Notes under the pieces: generated by a model
Database searches by the model: none
What the model saw: only the letters and a program-made list of their open reading frames with translations
Told to the model about the DNA's origin: nothing
Assembly (NCBI GenBank): GCA_951799425.1
Contig: OX637394.1
Location: 16,797,001-16,861,000 of the forward strand
Direction: 5' to 3'
Source: Ilex aquifolium
Taxonomy: Eukaryota > Streptophyta > Magnoliopsida > Aquifoliales > Aquifoliaceae
Length of the DNA stretch: 64,000 nt
Program-made: the position numbers and the translations under genes
Shown: positions 45,213 to 56,375 of the stretch, piece after piece
Numbering within the stretch: the first letter of the stretch is position 1
How the letters are laid out: each line of letters opens with the position of its first letter

Positions 45213-45574
45213 TTTGCCCTCCAATTCCATGTGTCCAATGAAACTTGGAGAAGAGGCATTTGGTTGAACCTTGAATCCCGGTTGGCGGAGACCCCTTTTG
45301 ACTGATGACTTTTCCCCTTCGTGATATATCTCACTTGTGCAGAACACCTCAAGACCTTCCCTATTTTTATTTGGATTCTAGAAGAATCCTTGGTTTCAAA
45401 TAGGGACTTTTTTCCTTTTTTCCATTTCATCACTTAATAGGATTTAGAAAACCCTAGGCTATAAATAAGGAGTTTCTTCTCCATTCCTCCCATTCCATAC
45501 AAATTTGAGAGAGAGAGAATGAGATCTCTTTCCTAAAATCCTTCAAAAAGCTTCTTGAGTGGTGCCTAGAGTCC

Positions 45575-48274
45575 ATGGCGAGTGAGGAGGTACAAAGGAC
45601 CGTCGGCAAGGATATCCATGGCAGCGAGGGAGATGATCGAGGGGTTGCAGATATGGTGGTGACTGGAGATGAAGGTGGAACTCGTGCTTTACAGAGCGTT
45701 GGCGATGAAGTGGGGGACCAAGATGGCGAGCATGGGGTGCCTTGGGCGCTGCCTGACGCAGCTGAAGGAGGGCGACAGCGCCATGGCGAGTAAGCTAGGG
45801 ACGCAGGCGGGGCGCCCTCGGTGTTAGGTAGGACGTAGTTGGGCGAGCCTGTTGTGCACGAGGCGATAGCGTTGGGCGCCACTGGTGTGTGCTAGATGTG
45901 CGTGCAGGGGAGGCGGCAGCGTTGGGCGCCGCTGGTGTGCTGGCTGTGCGAGCAGGGGAAGCGGCATTAGGCGCCCATGTAGGTGAGGAGAGGGAGCAAG
46001 ACTAGCTGGGCGAGCCAGCTTTCCGCGCCAAGGAGCTGTCCGCTGTTTGTGCAAGGGGTTTTGCGAAGAAGGTGCCAGATCTGGGCGCCATTAGCCAGGC
46101 GTCCTAGGCACTGGGCATCGAGGCCAAGGCGGCCCAGGCGCTGGGCACCGAGGCCAGGGCGGCCCAAGCGCTTGGCGCTGCGATCGGGGCTACCTAGGTG
46201 CTCAGCGAAGAGCTGCTGGCAGCGGGCACTTTTGGTGGTGACAATTCTAGTAATGTGGTAGATGATCTGGTCCCTTTAGGTGTAACTTCTCAAAGTCAGA
46301 TTCCTCAAGGCCACCTTGGTAATGGCTTGGGCAATTCTTCACGCCCTCGCAACAGAAAGCACCGAGGGAAGGTAGCTCTTGACGACGATGGATCCAAAGT
46401 AAGTACCATCTCTTGTACGCTCAATACTGATGCTGATATTCTGTGGATTGTCTCCGCTTATAACATTTTTCCAATGGTATTGTGCCGGCGAGCTAAAATG
46501 GGAGAGCCTGCTTGTGATGACTACTCTGGAGACATTGCTATCTATGAGGAGATGTTTGAGGCTGGACTCAGGTTCCCAATGTCTTCTTCCTTTTGTCATA
46601 TTCTGCATTACTTTTCACTGACACCAGGGCAGTTGGTGCCTAATGGTTGGAGAGTTTTGCTTGGTTTTCTGGTATTATGGAGGAAGGTGTATCATGAGAT
46701 TGTCTCTCCTGACGAGTTTTATGCAGTTTATTCTTTGAGTAAGACTCCTGCTCCTAATCGAGGATGATACTATTTTACTACGAGATGAGGTAAGTTGATT
46801 ACCAAATTGCGTTACAACTATCATAGCTGGAAGTCTCGCTTCATGTTCGTCGGTAGAGAATGGGCTTCAGAGGCTGATAGGGCTTTGGTACCAACAGGAT
46901 GGGGTACTCCTAAGAAACTTGGTACGCTCTACACTTACTCTCTCTCCTTCGCCCCTTTTTTTTTTGTAACTGTGTACTCATCGCACTCATTGCAGGTTCT
47001 CTTGTGCTCTCGAAGGACCATGAGTGGAAATTACAGGTTGTGAGGGCTCATCCTGTAAAGGACTTTGGGGCTCTCATGCTCAAAGATGGTGGAGCCTGCG
47101 GTTCCCCTACAGTCGGTGCTAGGGCTGGCACACCCTCTCCAAGATCTGGCGGTTCTTTCTTGAAGAGAAAGGGTACGTTGATTCTCTTGTACTTTCCTCA
47201 TTTACTTTGTTTTTCATCTAGATAACATTTTATCTCTTTTGGAGTGGATAGAACAATGGTTGAGTTCCGTTATTCAAGTAGAAGCACTCCTCCTCCTAAG
47301 GTGGCGAGGATGAGTGATGCTTTGGCGAGCTCCTCTCAAGTGTCCCCTCCAGTGGTGCCTCCTCGGTCGGCGACTCCTTCAGATGTGACTGCTACTCCGG
47401 AGACTACCTCGTCAACCACACCTCCTGCCCCCCCATTCATCGACTCCTGTGGGAACTTCTATAGGAGCACCTACTTAGATTGGCTTCATGTTGGTTAATG
47501 TTCGAGTCATCAGGGATCGACTTGGAATGTTTGTGTTTTCGACCGATGTTAATGAGATTAGTGCTCTGGGCACCGAGGGAATCATCAACACTTTTCTGAA
47601 AGGCCTAGCTCAGGTAAGCGTCTACTGTCTCCCTTTCTCCAGTCCCTCCTTAGGCGTTTGACATTCTTTTGCCTTTCGCCTTTTTCAGGTTTCAACTACA
47701 TCTGTGTGTTTATTTTCAATGGCCTTTTATTATAGCTAGATGAAGCATAGTCATGAAGTTGTGAAAAGGAGCTTCTTGCTGCTCAAGGGAGGATTGCTGA
47801 GCTTAAAGCTGATGGTAGGGCTTCCCAGGCTGAGCTTGTGGCGACCCATGAGAGGGTCGTGCTCAGAGAGGCTGCTTGCACGAGGGCTGAAACAGACTTT
47901 TGGCAACCCGTGAGAGGGCGACTGAGCTTGAGGATGAGCTTTTGGCGACCCATGAGAGGGACGCACTCAGGGAGGCTGCCTACTTGAGAGCGGAGGTAGA
48001 GACGAAGGCAGCTCACGAGAGAGCTTCTCGGGCTAAGGCGAATCTACTATTGGCTCGTGAGAGAGTCGTCAAAGCTGAGAATGATTTGGAGAGTGGCCTT
48101 GCAGATGCCTTCATTAATGGTTATGAGGAGTTTCGAGGAAAGATTTCTGCTGATTTTTATAATATTGACCATTCTGGCTTCGTGCCATATGAGGCGCCTG
48201 ATGATAGTGATGGAGGCGCTGACGATAGTGATGCCAAGGGTGAGGAAGATGAGGACAGCCATGAGAGCAGTTAG
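45575..48274 (+). pseudogene. Antisense gene of the Tat element, decayed
   Basis: Plus-strand, opposite to pol. It starts near M-A-S-E-E-V at 45575, passes a GC-rich repeat of GGGCGCC-type units (45840-46200), then a plant-transposon domain (46425-46920: L-R-F-P-M-S-S-S-F-C-H-I-L-H-Y-F, G-F-L-V-L-W-R-K, R-F-M-F-V-G-R-E-W). Further exons with GT-AG borders follow (intron about 46921-46995), then a Ser/Pro/Thr-rich linker and a coiled-coil tail of T-H-E-R repeats ending in an acidic stretch and stop at 48274. Stops near 46767 and 46793 show decay. It is the counterpart of the intact genes at 56376 and 60247. Confidence 0.65.
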
Positions 48275-48514
48275 AGTGCTAGAGACTTTTGATTTTTTTT
48301 TTTTAGAAAGACAGTTTGTAGCCTTACTTTTGTAAAAATGGTTTTTTGCCACTGATGTTCTTTTTGAAATCGAATGCAAAGAACTTTTGAAATCAATTTA
48401 GAAAATTTTATTCATTCACTACTTATGTCAAGCAATAGTAATTAATAACCCCAAAAAAGGTACAAAAAGTAAAATCAAGTTCCCCAACTTTACTACTTCT
48501 ACTATCCTAAGGTG

Positions 48515-51500
48515 TCATTTGTAGTACATCTTCATGTGTTCAGCGTTCCACTGATGGGGTAAGACCTTCCCCTTGGAATTCTGGATTTTGTAGGTGACTG
48601 GCCTCACCACTTCTGTTATGAGGTAGAGTCCTTCCCATTTTGGTCCTAGATTTCCTTCTCGCGAATCCTTTGTCGCGATAATCACTTTCTTGAGGAGCAA
48701 GTCTCTTGGTTGGAAGGAACGAAGCTTTACCCTCGAGTTTTAATATCTTGCATGCGGCGCTTGTACTCCGCATTGCGGATCACAACCATCTCTCTTGCCT
48801 CCTCCACCAAGTTGAGGTTGATGCGGAGTCCTTCCTCATTGGTGATGGGGCCATGGTGTTGGACCTTTAGAGAATGTACCCCGATCTCCACATGTATGAC
48901 TATCTCAGTTTCGAAGGCGAGGGAAAAGGTGGTTTCTCCAGTTGGGGTTCTCGGCGTCGTTCGGTAGGCCCATAATACACTTGGGAGTTCGTTAACCCAA
49001 AAACCCTTCGCTCTTTCGAGTCTTGTCTTTAGGTTGCGTAATACTGTTCTGACCATGACTTTTGCCTGTTCGTTTGCCTGCCTGGGCTGAAATGAGGCTG
49101 CTTTATCTGGAGGTCGGAGAAGAAGGAGTTCAGGAGCTTGTTGTCTAATTGCTTGGTGTTGTCTCTGACTATGGCGTGGGGTATTCCGAAGCGGCAGGCC
49201 AAGTTCTTCCAAATGAAATCCTTGACCTTTGCGTCTGTTATCTTTGCTAAGGGTTCGGCTTCCGCCCACTTAGTGAAGTAGTCGACGACTACCACCACGA
49301 ACTTGCACTGCCATCTGCTTAGAGGTAGGGGGTCCAAGATGTCGATGCCCCATTTGGAAAAGGGCCACGGACTTATGATAACTGTTAGCTCTTCTGGCTG
49401 TTGTCTGGGTACAGTGGCAAAGCGCTGACACTTGTCACACTTCCTGGTGAACTCTTGGGCGTCTCTCACCATGTCAGGCCAAAAATAGCCCTGCACGAGT
49501 GCCTTGTGGGCGAGGAAGCGTCCTCCAGAGTGATTCCCACAAAATCCTTCATGGATCTCTCGTAGGGCATAATTAGCTTCTTCTTGTGAAAGGCACCGTA
49601 GTAGTGGCAATGAGTAACCTTTCTTGCATAAGATGTCTTGTAAGATGGTAAATTTGGAGGCTCTCATCCTAAGTTTCTTGGCTTCCAGGGGTCATCTGAC
49701 AACACACCCTCCTGGAGGTATGCCCTTATCGGGGTCATCTAGTTTGATTCAACAGATGCATAGTTGACGTTTGTGGCTTCCACGTCCAGCTTGCTTGTTT
49801 CAAACTGGTGACCGATGAATGCTAGTCTTGGCGGAGCTTCCGGGGGGTGAGGCAAGCCTGGCTAGTGCATCTGCAACCATATTCTATTCCCTCGAGATGT
49901 TGTAGATCTAAAAGTGGTGGAACTTAGTAAGCAAGGCTAGCACCATAGCAAGGTATCCTGCATTCTGGCTTCTTTTGCTTCAAACTCACCCTTCACTTGG
50001 TTGACTATCAGCTGAGAATTACTATAAGTGATAAGGTGTTGGGCTTCCATTTCGATCGACAACCTTAGGCCGGAGAGGAGGGCTTCATATTCTGCTTCGT
50101 AGTTAGAGGTGGTGAAGTGGAGCTTCACAACATACTTGATGGGAGTGCCATCAGGGCTAATTAGGATTAGGCCTGCTCCACCTTCTTCGCTGGTCGAGAA
50201 GCCATGCACGTAAAGCTCCTATGGTGGTAGAGAGGAGGCCTTGGAGGCCACTGTGGGCATCTGGGCGCCAGGCCTGGCTTGGGCGCCTGACCTGGGTGCC
50301 TAGGTGCCTGATTGGGGCGCCTGGATGTCCTGGATACCCTCGTAGGGCGCCAGGTTTTTTTTTTCGTGCCTGGGCTCGAGGACTGATTGTTTGGGTATGT
50401 TTGTGATGAGGCCTGCTGAAGTGTTGATGGCCCGCTGCTTTCCTCCTCTGCCGGTGTGAACTCTGCAATAAAATCTGCTAAGGCTTGTGCTTTGATAGCT
50501 GCCCTCGGTTGGTACTGGACATCAAGCTCCCCCAACTCCACTGCCCACTTAAAAAGTCTCCCAGACACGTCCGGTTTTCCTAGAACCCTCTTTAGAGGCT
50601 GGTCTATGACAACGACAATGGTGTGACTCTGAAAATAATATCAGAGACGCCTTGTTGTTGAGATGAGGGCGAGCGCCAACTTTTCTAGCCCTGAATATCT
50701 TGTTTATGTTCCTCGGTATGCTCTGCTCACGTGATAGATAGGTTTTTGCACTCCATCGTTGTCTCTGATGAGGGCGAAGCTTATTACCGATGGGAAAGTA
50801 GAGAGGCACAAATATAGTGTTTCACCTGGTGTAGCATGTGAAAGGAGGGGAGGCGTAGTCAAGTAAGTTTTGAGCTTTTTAAAAGCTTGCTCTGCCTTAG
50901 GTCCCTACTCGAAGGCTCTCCGGAGGATCTTGAAAAAGGGTAAGCACTTATCTGCAAACTTGGAAACAAATTTGTTGAGTGCTGCAATTCTTCCATTGAG
51001 GCGCTGGAGCTCTTTGGTTGAGGTGGGTGATTTCATGTCCAGGATGGCTTTGATCATGTTGGGGTTCGCCTCAATTCCCCTCTAGTTGACCATGAAGCCT
51101 AAGAACTTTCCTGACTCGGCGCCAAAGGCATACTTATCAGGGTTCAGCTTCATGCGGTACTACCTGAGAACATCGAAGGTTTCTTGAAGGTGGTCTATGA
51201 GGTCATCTGCGGCGAGGCTTTTTACCAGCATATCATCCATGTATACCTCCATTGTTCTCCCGATCTGAGATTGGAACATCTTGTTCACCAGCCATTGGTA
51301 GGTTGCTCCCGCATTTTTTAGCCCGAAGGGCATGACTCTATAACAGTAGGTTCCCTTCGGAGTGATGAATGATGTCTTCTCTTGGTCTGGGGGTGCATGT
51401 TGATCTGGTTATATCCAGAGTATGTATCTAGGAAGGTGAGAAATTCGTGTCCTGCGGTAGCGTCGATGAGGAGGTTAATTCTTGGCAACGGGTAGCTGTC

Positions 51501-52480
51501 TTTAGGGCACGCCTTGTTGAATTCCGTGAAGTTGACGCAGAGGAGCCATTTCCCATTGGCTTTGGTCACCATCACCACATTTGATAGCCACACGAGATGT
51601 GCTACTTCTTTGATCGCCCCATTCTCTATCAACTTCTCCACCTCCTTGTCCATCACTTGAGCCCTTTCAGTGGAGGCGCTCCTTAGCTTTGGAAAATAGG
51701 CTTGTAATGAGGGTTGATGTTGAGGTGGTGTGTGGCCTACCTCAGGTTCGATGCCTTTGAGGTCTTCATGTGACCATGCAAAAACATCCATATTGCGCTT
51801 CAAAAAAAATCGAAAGTTAGAGGGCTAGATTCTCAAGAAGGGAGGAGCCAATGTACACTCTTCTATCTGGAAGCTCCTCATCTAGGACCACGGGTGTAAG
51901 CTCCTCTACTGGTTCTCCTCTCTCTAATGTAGCATCATCCCTCGGGTCGAGGACCTCCACTTGTAGGGCCTCTTGTGACTTTCTGGTCTTCATGGAGGAG
52001 ACGTAACATTCTCTTGCAGCTACCTGATCTCCTCGAACCTCTCTGATTCCATTTGGCGTTGAAAAATGGGGGATAAGATGGTAGGTTGAGGGCACGACTC
52101 TTAAAGTGTTGAGAGCGAGTTGCCCTAGTATGATGTTGTAAGTCGACGGATAGTCTATCACTAGGAAGTTAACCATGACTGTGGAGCTTTGGGGTGCCAC
52201 GTTGGAGGTGACTGGTAAGGTGATGGACCCTAGGGGATACACCTTCTCCCTTGAGAATCCGATGAGAGGCGACCTGATGGGCTACAGTCTTTCTCTTCCA
52301 AAATTGAGCTTGTCATAGGCTTTTGCGAACAAGATGTCCGCAGAGCTGCCATTGTCCATTAGAATCCTTCGGACCTGCAAGTTGGCGACGGTCATAGTAA
52401 GCACCAGAGGGTTGCCGTGGGGAAACTAGATTCCTTCTATGTCCTTGTTTGAGAAGGATATGACCTCGTTGTTTCCATGC
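48515..52480 (-). pseudogene. Tat-lineage pol region (PR, RT, RNase H, second RNase H, IN), broken
   Basis: Minus-strand domains: aspartic protease (active-site-like D-N-G-S-S-A-D-I at about 52340-52365, then I-I-L-G-Q-L-A-L-N); reverse transcriptase from about 51800 (W-L-S-N-V-V-M-V-T-K-A, F-L-D-T-Y-S-G-Y-N-Q-I, Y-M-D-D at 51232-51243); RNase H about 50960-50500; a spacer of GGCGCC-rich repeats (50220-50350); a second plant-type RNase H (50209-49937; N-Y-E-A-E-Y-E-A-L-L-S-G-L); integrase 49667-48515 with zinc-binding residues (K-C-D-K-C) and core D-Y-F-T-K-W-A-E-A-E. Several in-frame stops and shifts (for example near 51160, 50900 and 49080) make it non-functional. The integrase ends at 48515, about 240 bp from the antisense gene's stop. 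Confidence 0.85.
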
Positions 52481-52811
52481 TTTGGTGCCTTGGACAGGTG
52501 CAAATCGTCGAGGTGCCTAACTTTTCTGGCATGGGCCTTTATAGCGGAGAGGGATTCTCCTCCTCCTACGAGCCCTCTAGAGATGGTGTGAATTTCTTCA
52601 ATGGGTTGTTGGTCCTCCTAATTATGAGGCAGTAATGGTGCCTGACCCCTACCAACAACATACTAGCGTAGATGACCTCGTTGTATGAGCTCCTCAATTT
52701 GTCTCTTGAGGTCATAGTAGCCGTCGGTGTCATGCCCGTGGTCGCAATGGAAACAAAAATATTTTTTTGGGTTCCTGCGGTTTGGGGGAGATTTCATTCT
52801 TCCTGGCCTCA

Positions 52812-54083
52812 TTATTGCAGGGTCATCTTGAATTTGGAATAGGATGTGCCCGACAGCGGCATTGAGGGGAGTGAAGACTTATCAATCTCTCTGAGGGGCA
52901 GGACCAAGCCGGTCTTTGACAGGTACCCTCTCTGTCTTACTGCGCTTGTTGCCACTCTCCTTCTTGTCGTCCCTATCTCTTTCCTTTCTCTTCTCCCCCG
53001 TTTGGGAGGACTCATCTCGTCTGGCCCTTGTAATGTCTTCAACATTTATATACTTCTGGGCCTTCGCTAGCAGCTCTGGCATGCTCTTCGGTGGACGTTT
53101 CATGACTGAAAAGAGGAAGCTTGATGACCGGAGGCCTCCCAAAAAAGGTAGTCATGGTGACCATATCATCGGGCTCCTCGATCTGAAGGACCACCTCGTT
53201 AAAACGAGTGAGGTAACACCTTAGTCTCTCGTCCCGGTCCTGCTTTATGCTGAGCAGGTGGTTGAAAGGCTTCTGGTGGCAGTATCCTCTAATAAAGTGC
53301 AACACGAAAGACCTTCTTAGCTCAGCAAAGGAGCAAATGGAGTCTGGGGTGAGTTTAGAGAACCACTGTCGGGCAGACCCCTTCAAGGTGGTTGGGAATG
53401 CCCTACACATGATTTTCGTCGGGGGACGTTGTGCAGCTGCATTAAGGTCTTGTAGGTTTCGAGGTAATTAAGTGGGTCTTTTGTACCGTCAAAGGTTTCG
53501 ACGGATGACATTTTAAATTTTTGGGGAAGGGGGTTGTTTGCCACATCTGGTACGAAGGGTGTGTCGATTCGCCTTACTAGGTAATCCACGGTCTTGGGGC
53601 CTTGTGTCTTCATGGTATTAAAGACGTCACTTAGTTGATTCTGTACCTCTTTTATTTTTTCGTCCCAGTGATTGGGAGCTCCTTTGGAATTGTCGTGGAA
53701 ATGACTCTCATGCTCCACGCTTTGGTTTTCGCTTCATCCTCTTAGAAATGAGGGTCTCCACCATGAGAAATGGGAGCTGGAGGAAGAGGTGGAGGCCCTT
53801 CATGGTGGGCCCCCCGGTATGGGGCGACCAAATGGGGAGCTCCTTGACGCCCAAGGCGTGGAGCTCCTCTAGCTTGGGGTCCAACAGGCTGTGCTCCTCC
53901 CTGTTGTCCAGCGAGCATCAGTTGTAGGATCTGCTGGTTTTGAGCTACAAGCTGCTGCATTGTCTCCAGTATCTGTTGTGCATTTGGAACGTGATTGGTT
54001 GGTGGAGAAGCACCCTCATCCTCTCGTGATTCATGGATCTGGTGGTGATCGACATAGATACAAAAGAGGATGGTTGAGTGCAA
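52812..54083 (-). pseudogene. Tat-lineage gag, frameshifted
   Basis: Minus-strand. The N-terminal part is Gln/Pro/Gly-rich (54083-53742). The Retrotrans_gag core covers about 53560-53150 (D-G-T-K-D-P, A-R-Q-W-F-S-K-L, F-I-R-G-Y, K-Q-D-R-D-E-R-L-R-C-Y), followed by a lysine/arginine-rich tail (52960). Frame changes near 53730 and 53400 break it. Confidence 0.75.
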
Positions 54084-54095
54084 TCATTGTTGTTC

Positions 54096-54113
54096 TCACA
54101 GACGACGCCAAAT
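54096..54113 (-). other. Primer-binding site of the degenerate Tat element
   Basis: TTTGGCGTCGTCTGTGAG on the minus strand starts immediately after the LTR. It resembles the TGGCGCCGT-type sites of plant gypsy elements. The cognate tRNA is not assigned. Confidence 0.5.
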
Positions 54114-54711
54114 TGATGATGTACAAATTGGGTTTGCACAACACATGTCAAATAATTAGTAATAAATGCAGTAATAAATTGGAGACAGATAATAAGCTAA
54201 ACAAGACAAGGATTTATAGTGGTTCGGTCAATGTGACCTACGTCCACTTTGAAAGGCTAGGGTCGCTTGGTATTTTATTACTTCAAGGAGTATAGGGAGA
54301 TACAAACAATGATATAGAGAGGAGAGTGATAGCAGATGTACTCAGTTGAGTGTGATGTCTCCCAAGTGTTGGTGGGACTTACAATTTATAGTTGCCTCCT
54401 AATAAATTGAGGCGACTTATTAGTAACTAAATGACTAATCTGGTGGAGTTGGAGCCCTCTTCTCAACGGGTGAGGTAGTTACGACGCTCCCCATAAGATC
54501 CGGTCAAAGAATGACGTGGTGGTTGACTCTTTGTAAGACAACGTGGATGAGGCTCTTGGATGAGCCCGCTTTCTCTCTTGGCGATGACAATCTGATGAGC
54601 TTGATTGGGTGTGGACCTCTCTTGAGCTGGACCTATTAGATCTCTTTAAGTTGGGTTCTAAATTTTAATTGAACTCATAACATGAGTTGGACCATTGGAC
54701 CTGACTCATTA
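54114..54711 (-). repeat. 5' LTR of the degenerate Tat element
   Basis: 598 bp, paired with 44606-45212. Substitutions and small indels are frequent (roughly one in ten positions by eye). Confidence 0.85.
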
Positions 54712-55013
54712 GTGCTCAATGCCCATTAAAGGTTTTGCTTGAGGTATGTAAGGGTTATGTTCTAAGTTCGATTTATGGGCGTAAATTGCTGAATATTTCT
54801 AGTGGTTTGGTGAGGCTAAAGTTCGGCTATAGCTGTAGTTGTCATTGGAGAGCGCTTGCAGGTTTTCCCGTCTAGTCCCCTCTAGAGGACTTCTCTGCAA
54901 GTAAAGACTGCCTGTTATTATTACGTCCAGTCAGAGATTTCACATCTAATTGCTCTCCTACACCTTTTTTTCAAAAAAAATCACCTACCCATCATTTCAA
55001 TGACTATTATTAC
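54712..55013 (+). other. 302-bp host remnant between two retrotransposons
   Basis: Matches copy 1 at about 10795-11013, with an extra stretch of about 90 bp near 54820-54905 that copy 1 lacks. Confidence 0.75.
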
Positions 55014-55726
55014 TGATGGTGTAAACCTTCGGGAATGAGCTATGGGATCGAAGTATCTTATCTGGGTGATCTGTATAGGGCTTGATATGGTGTCTGAGCT
55101 ACCAGGCCCATAAAGTGGTGGATGAATGCTATATTTTACGACGTATAGTGTGTGAAATACGGTAGAAGTATAGTGGTTCACCGGCTAGTGAGCTCGGCTA
55201 GTCCACTCTCTAATGGAGGCTCTTACTCCCTTGTCTTTATTGATGAAATTCAATGTGTTACAGTAGAATTATCAGAGTCTTAGGGTTTCTGGTTGTTCTC
55301 CCTCTGGCCATGGAGGTTGTCCTCCCCTTTTATGGCCTCATGCTTACCTCTAACACGGAATTACCTCCTATATTGAAGGGATCGTGCCCTATCTTCATCC
55401 ATAATTCCGGAGTTATCTAAACTCCTTACGGCTGGCTTCAAACAGAGAGATCTTTGCCTTCTTTCGTGGGATTCTCCTTAGCTTTAGGAGGGGATCGTGG
55501 TTGATTGCGGGTCTAATGCCTTGGAATGGTTCTACTTTCTTTTTAGTGATATCCGTAGTTACCTTGCTGTCCTTTCATCATTTCTTAACTCGTGTCCTCA
55601 GCTGGGAGCCCTTAGCGCTGACTAGATGAGCTCTGGCCAATGCCGGATGAGCTCTGCTTCTTCTGTCTGAGCTCCCGACCTGAGCTTATTTCCTGAGCTC
55701 GTGTCTGTTCATTTCAGGTATCATCA
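55014..55726 (-). repeat. 3' LTR of the right-edge Tat element
   Basis: 713 bp, ends TGATGATACC...TTTACACCATCA on minus. It is preceded on minus by the polypurine tract GGGCTGGGGGGCAAC (55727-55741). Confidence 0.8.
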
Positions 55727-55741
55727 GTTGCCCCCCAGCCC
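55727..55741 (-). other. Polypurine tract
   Basis: GGGCTGGGGGGCAAC on minus directly upstream of the 3' LTR; the plus-strand DNA primer of retrotransposons. Confidence 0.65.
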
Positions 55742-56375
55742 TTGCCTTAGGTTAGCCTAGGCAGGGGCTGACCTACACGAACTGAATTAGACCCGCACGT
55801 GGCCAGCATGTGGCTTGAGGATTTTTGACGATTTACAGCAATCATGTCTTTCCTCGATTCCCGCACATGTCTTTACCCACGTCCCTCAAGCTTTAAAGAC
55901 CCAAACGGCTACCTGAACCGTCTCTTCACACTATTCATCTTCCTCGCTGCTCCTCGTCTCCATTCTCTCTGCGATTTCGGACCATTTTGCTTGAGCCTCT
56001 CTGTTTTCTTGCTTGAAATCGACTTCCCTACCCTCGTTTCGAAGATTCGCATCGCCTCCTTCCTCCGATAGTGCTTCAGGCTACCGTTCACAGCTATTCC
56101 TGAGTTAGGTACGTCCTTTGCCCCTTCCTCTTCCTTCCTTTACTCTGGATCCCTCGAATTCGAGGTGGTTGCTGCATTTTTGGGCTTTTCGGTTCTTTTA
56201 TTTTTGGAATCGCGACCATTGCTTAGCCCCCCTTCCTTATTTCGTCGATTGGAGCTCTATAGTTCACATTCTTGCCGTCGGGAGTTACTGTGCTGACCCA
56301 AGGGTTATCAAAGAGTGCCTAACCCGTGCTCCTTTGCTTTATCGTTCCTTTCACCTTCCTTTTTCCCTTCCTATC

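Larger units (their letters stand above)
44606..54711 (-). mobile_element. Ty3/gypsy Tat-lineage retrotransposon, degenerate
   Basis: 10,106 bp, minus orientation. LTRs are 44606-45212 and 54114-54711; flanks are GTTCT (44601-44605) and GTGCT (54712-54716), one mismatch. Order on minus: LTR, primer-binding site (TTTGGCGTCGTCTGTGAG at about 54096-54113), gag, protease, reverse transcriptase, RNase H, second RNase H, integrase, then a long 3' region containing an antisense (plus-strand) gene, then the LTR. Dual RNase H and an antisense plant-transposon-domain gene are features of the Tat lineage. Many stops and frameshifts and visibly diverged LTRs show an old inactive copy. Confidence 0.9.
41079..55013 (+). 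repeat. Segmental duplication, copy 2 (contains BBE-like gene 2)
   Basis: Colinear with 4837-11013. It lacks about 880 bp present in copy 1 (5163-6044) and the 430-bp stretch at 6215-6645, and has no Harbinger insertion. It is interrupted by the 10.1-kb retrotransposon 44606-54711. After 54711 the match resumes for 302 bp until a second retrotransposon begins at 55014. Confidence 0.85.
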
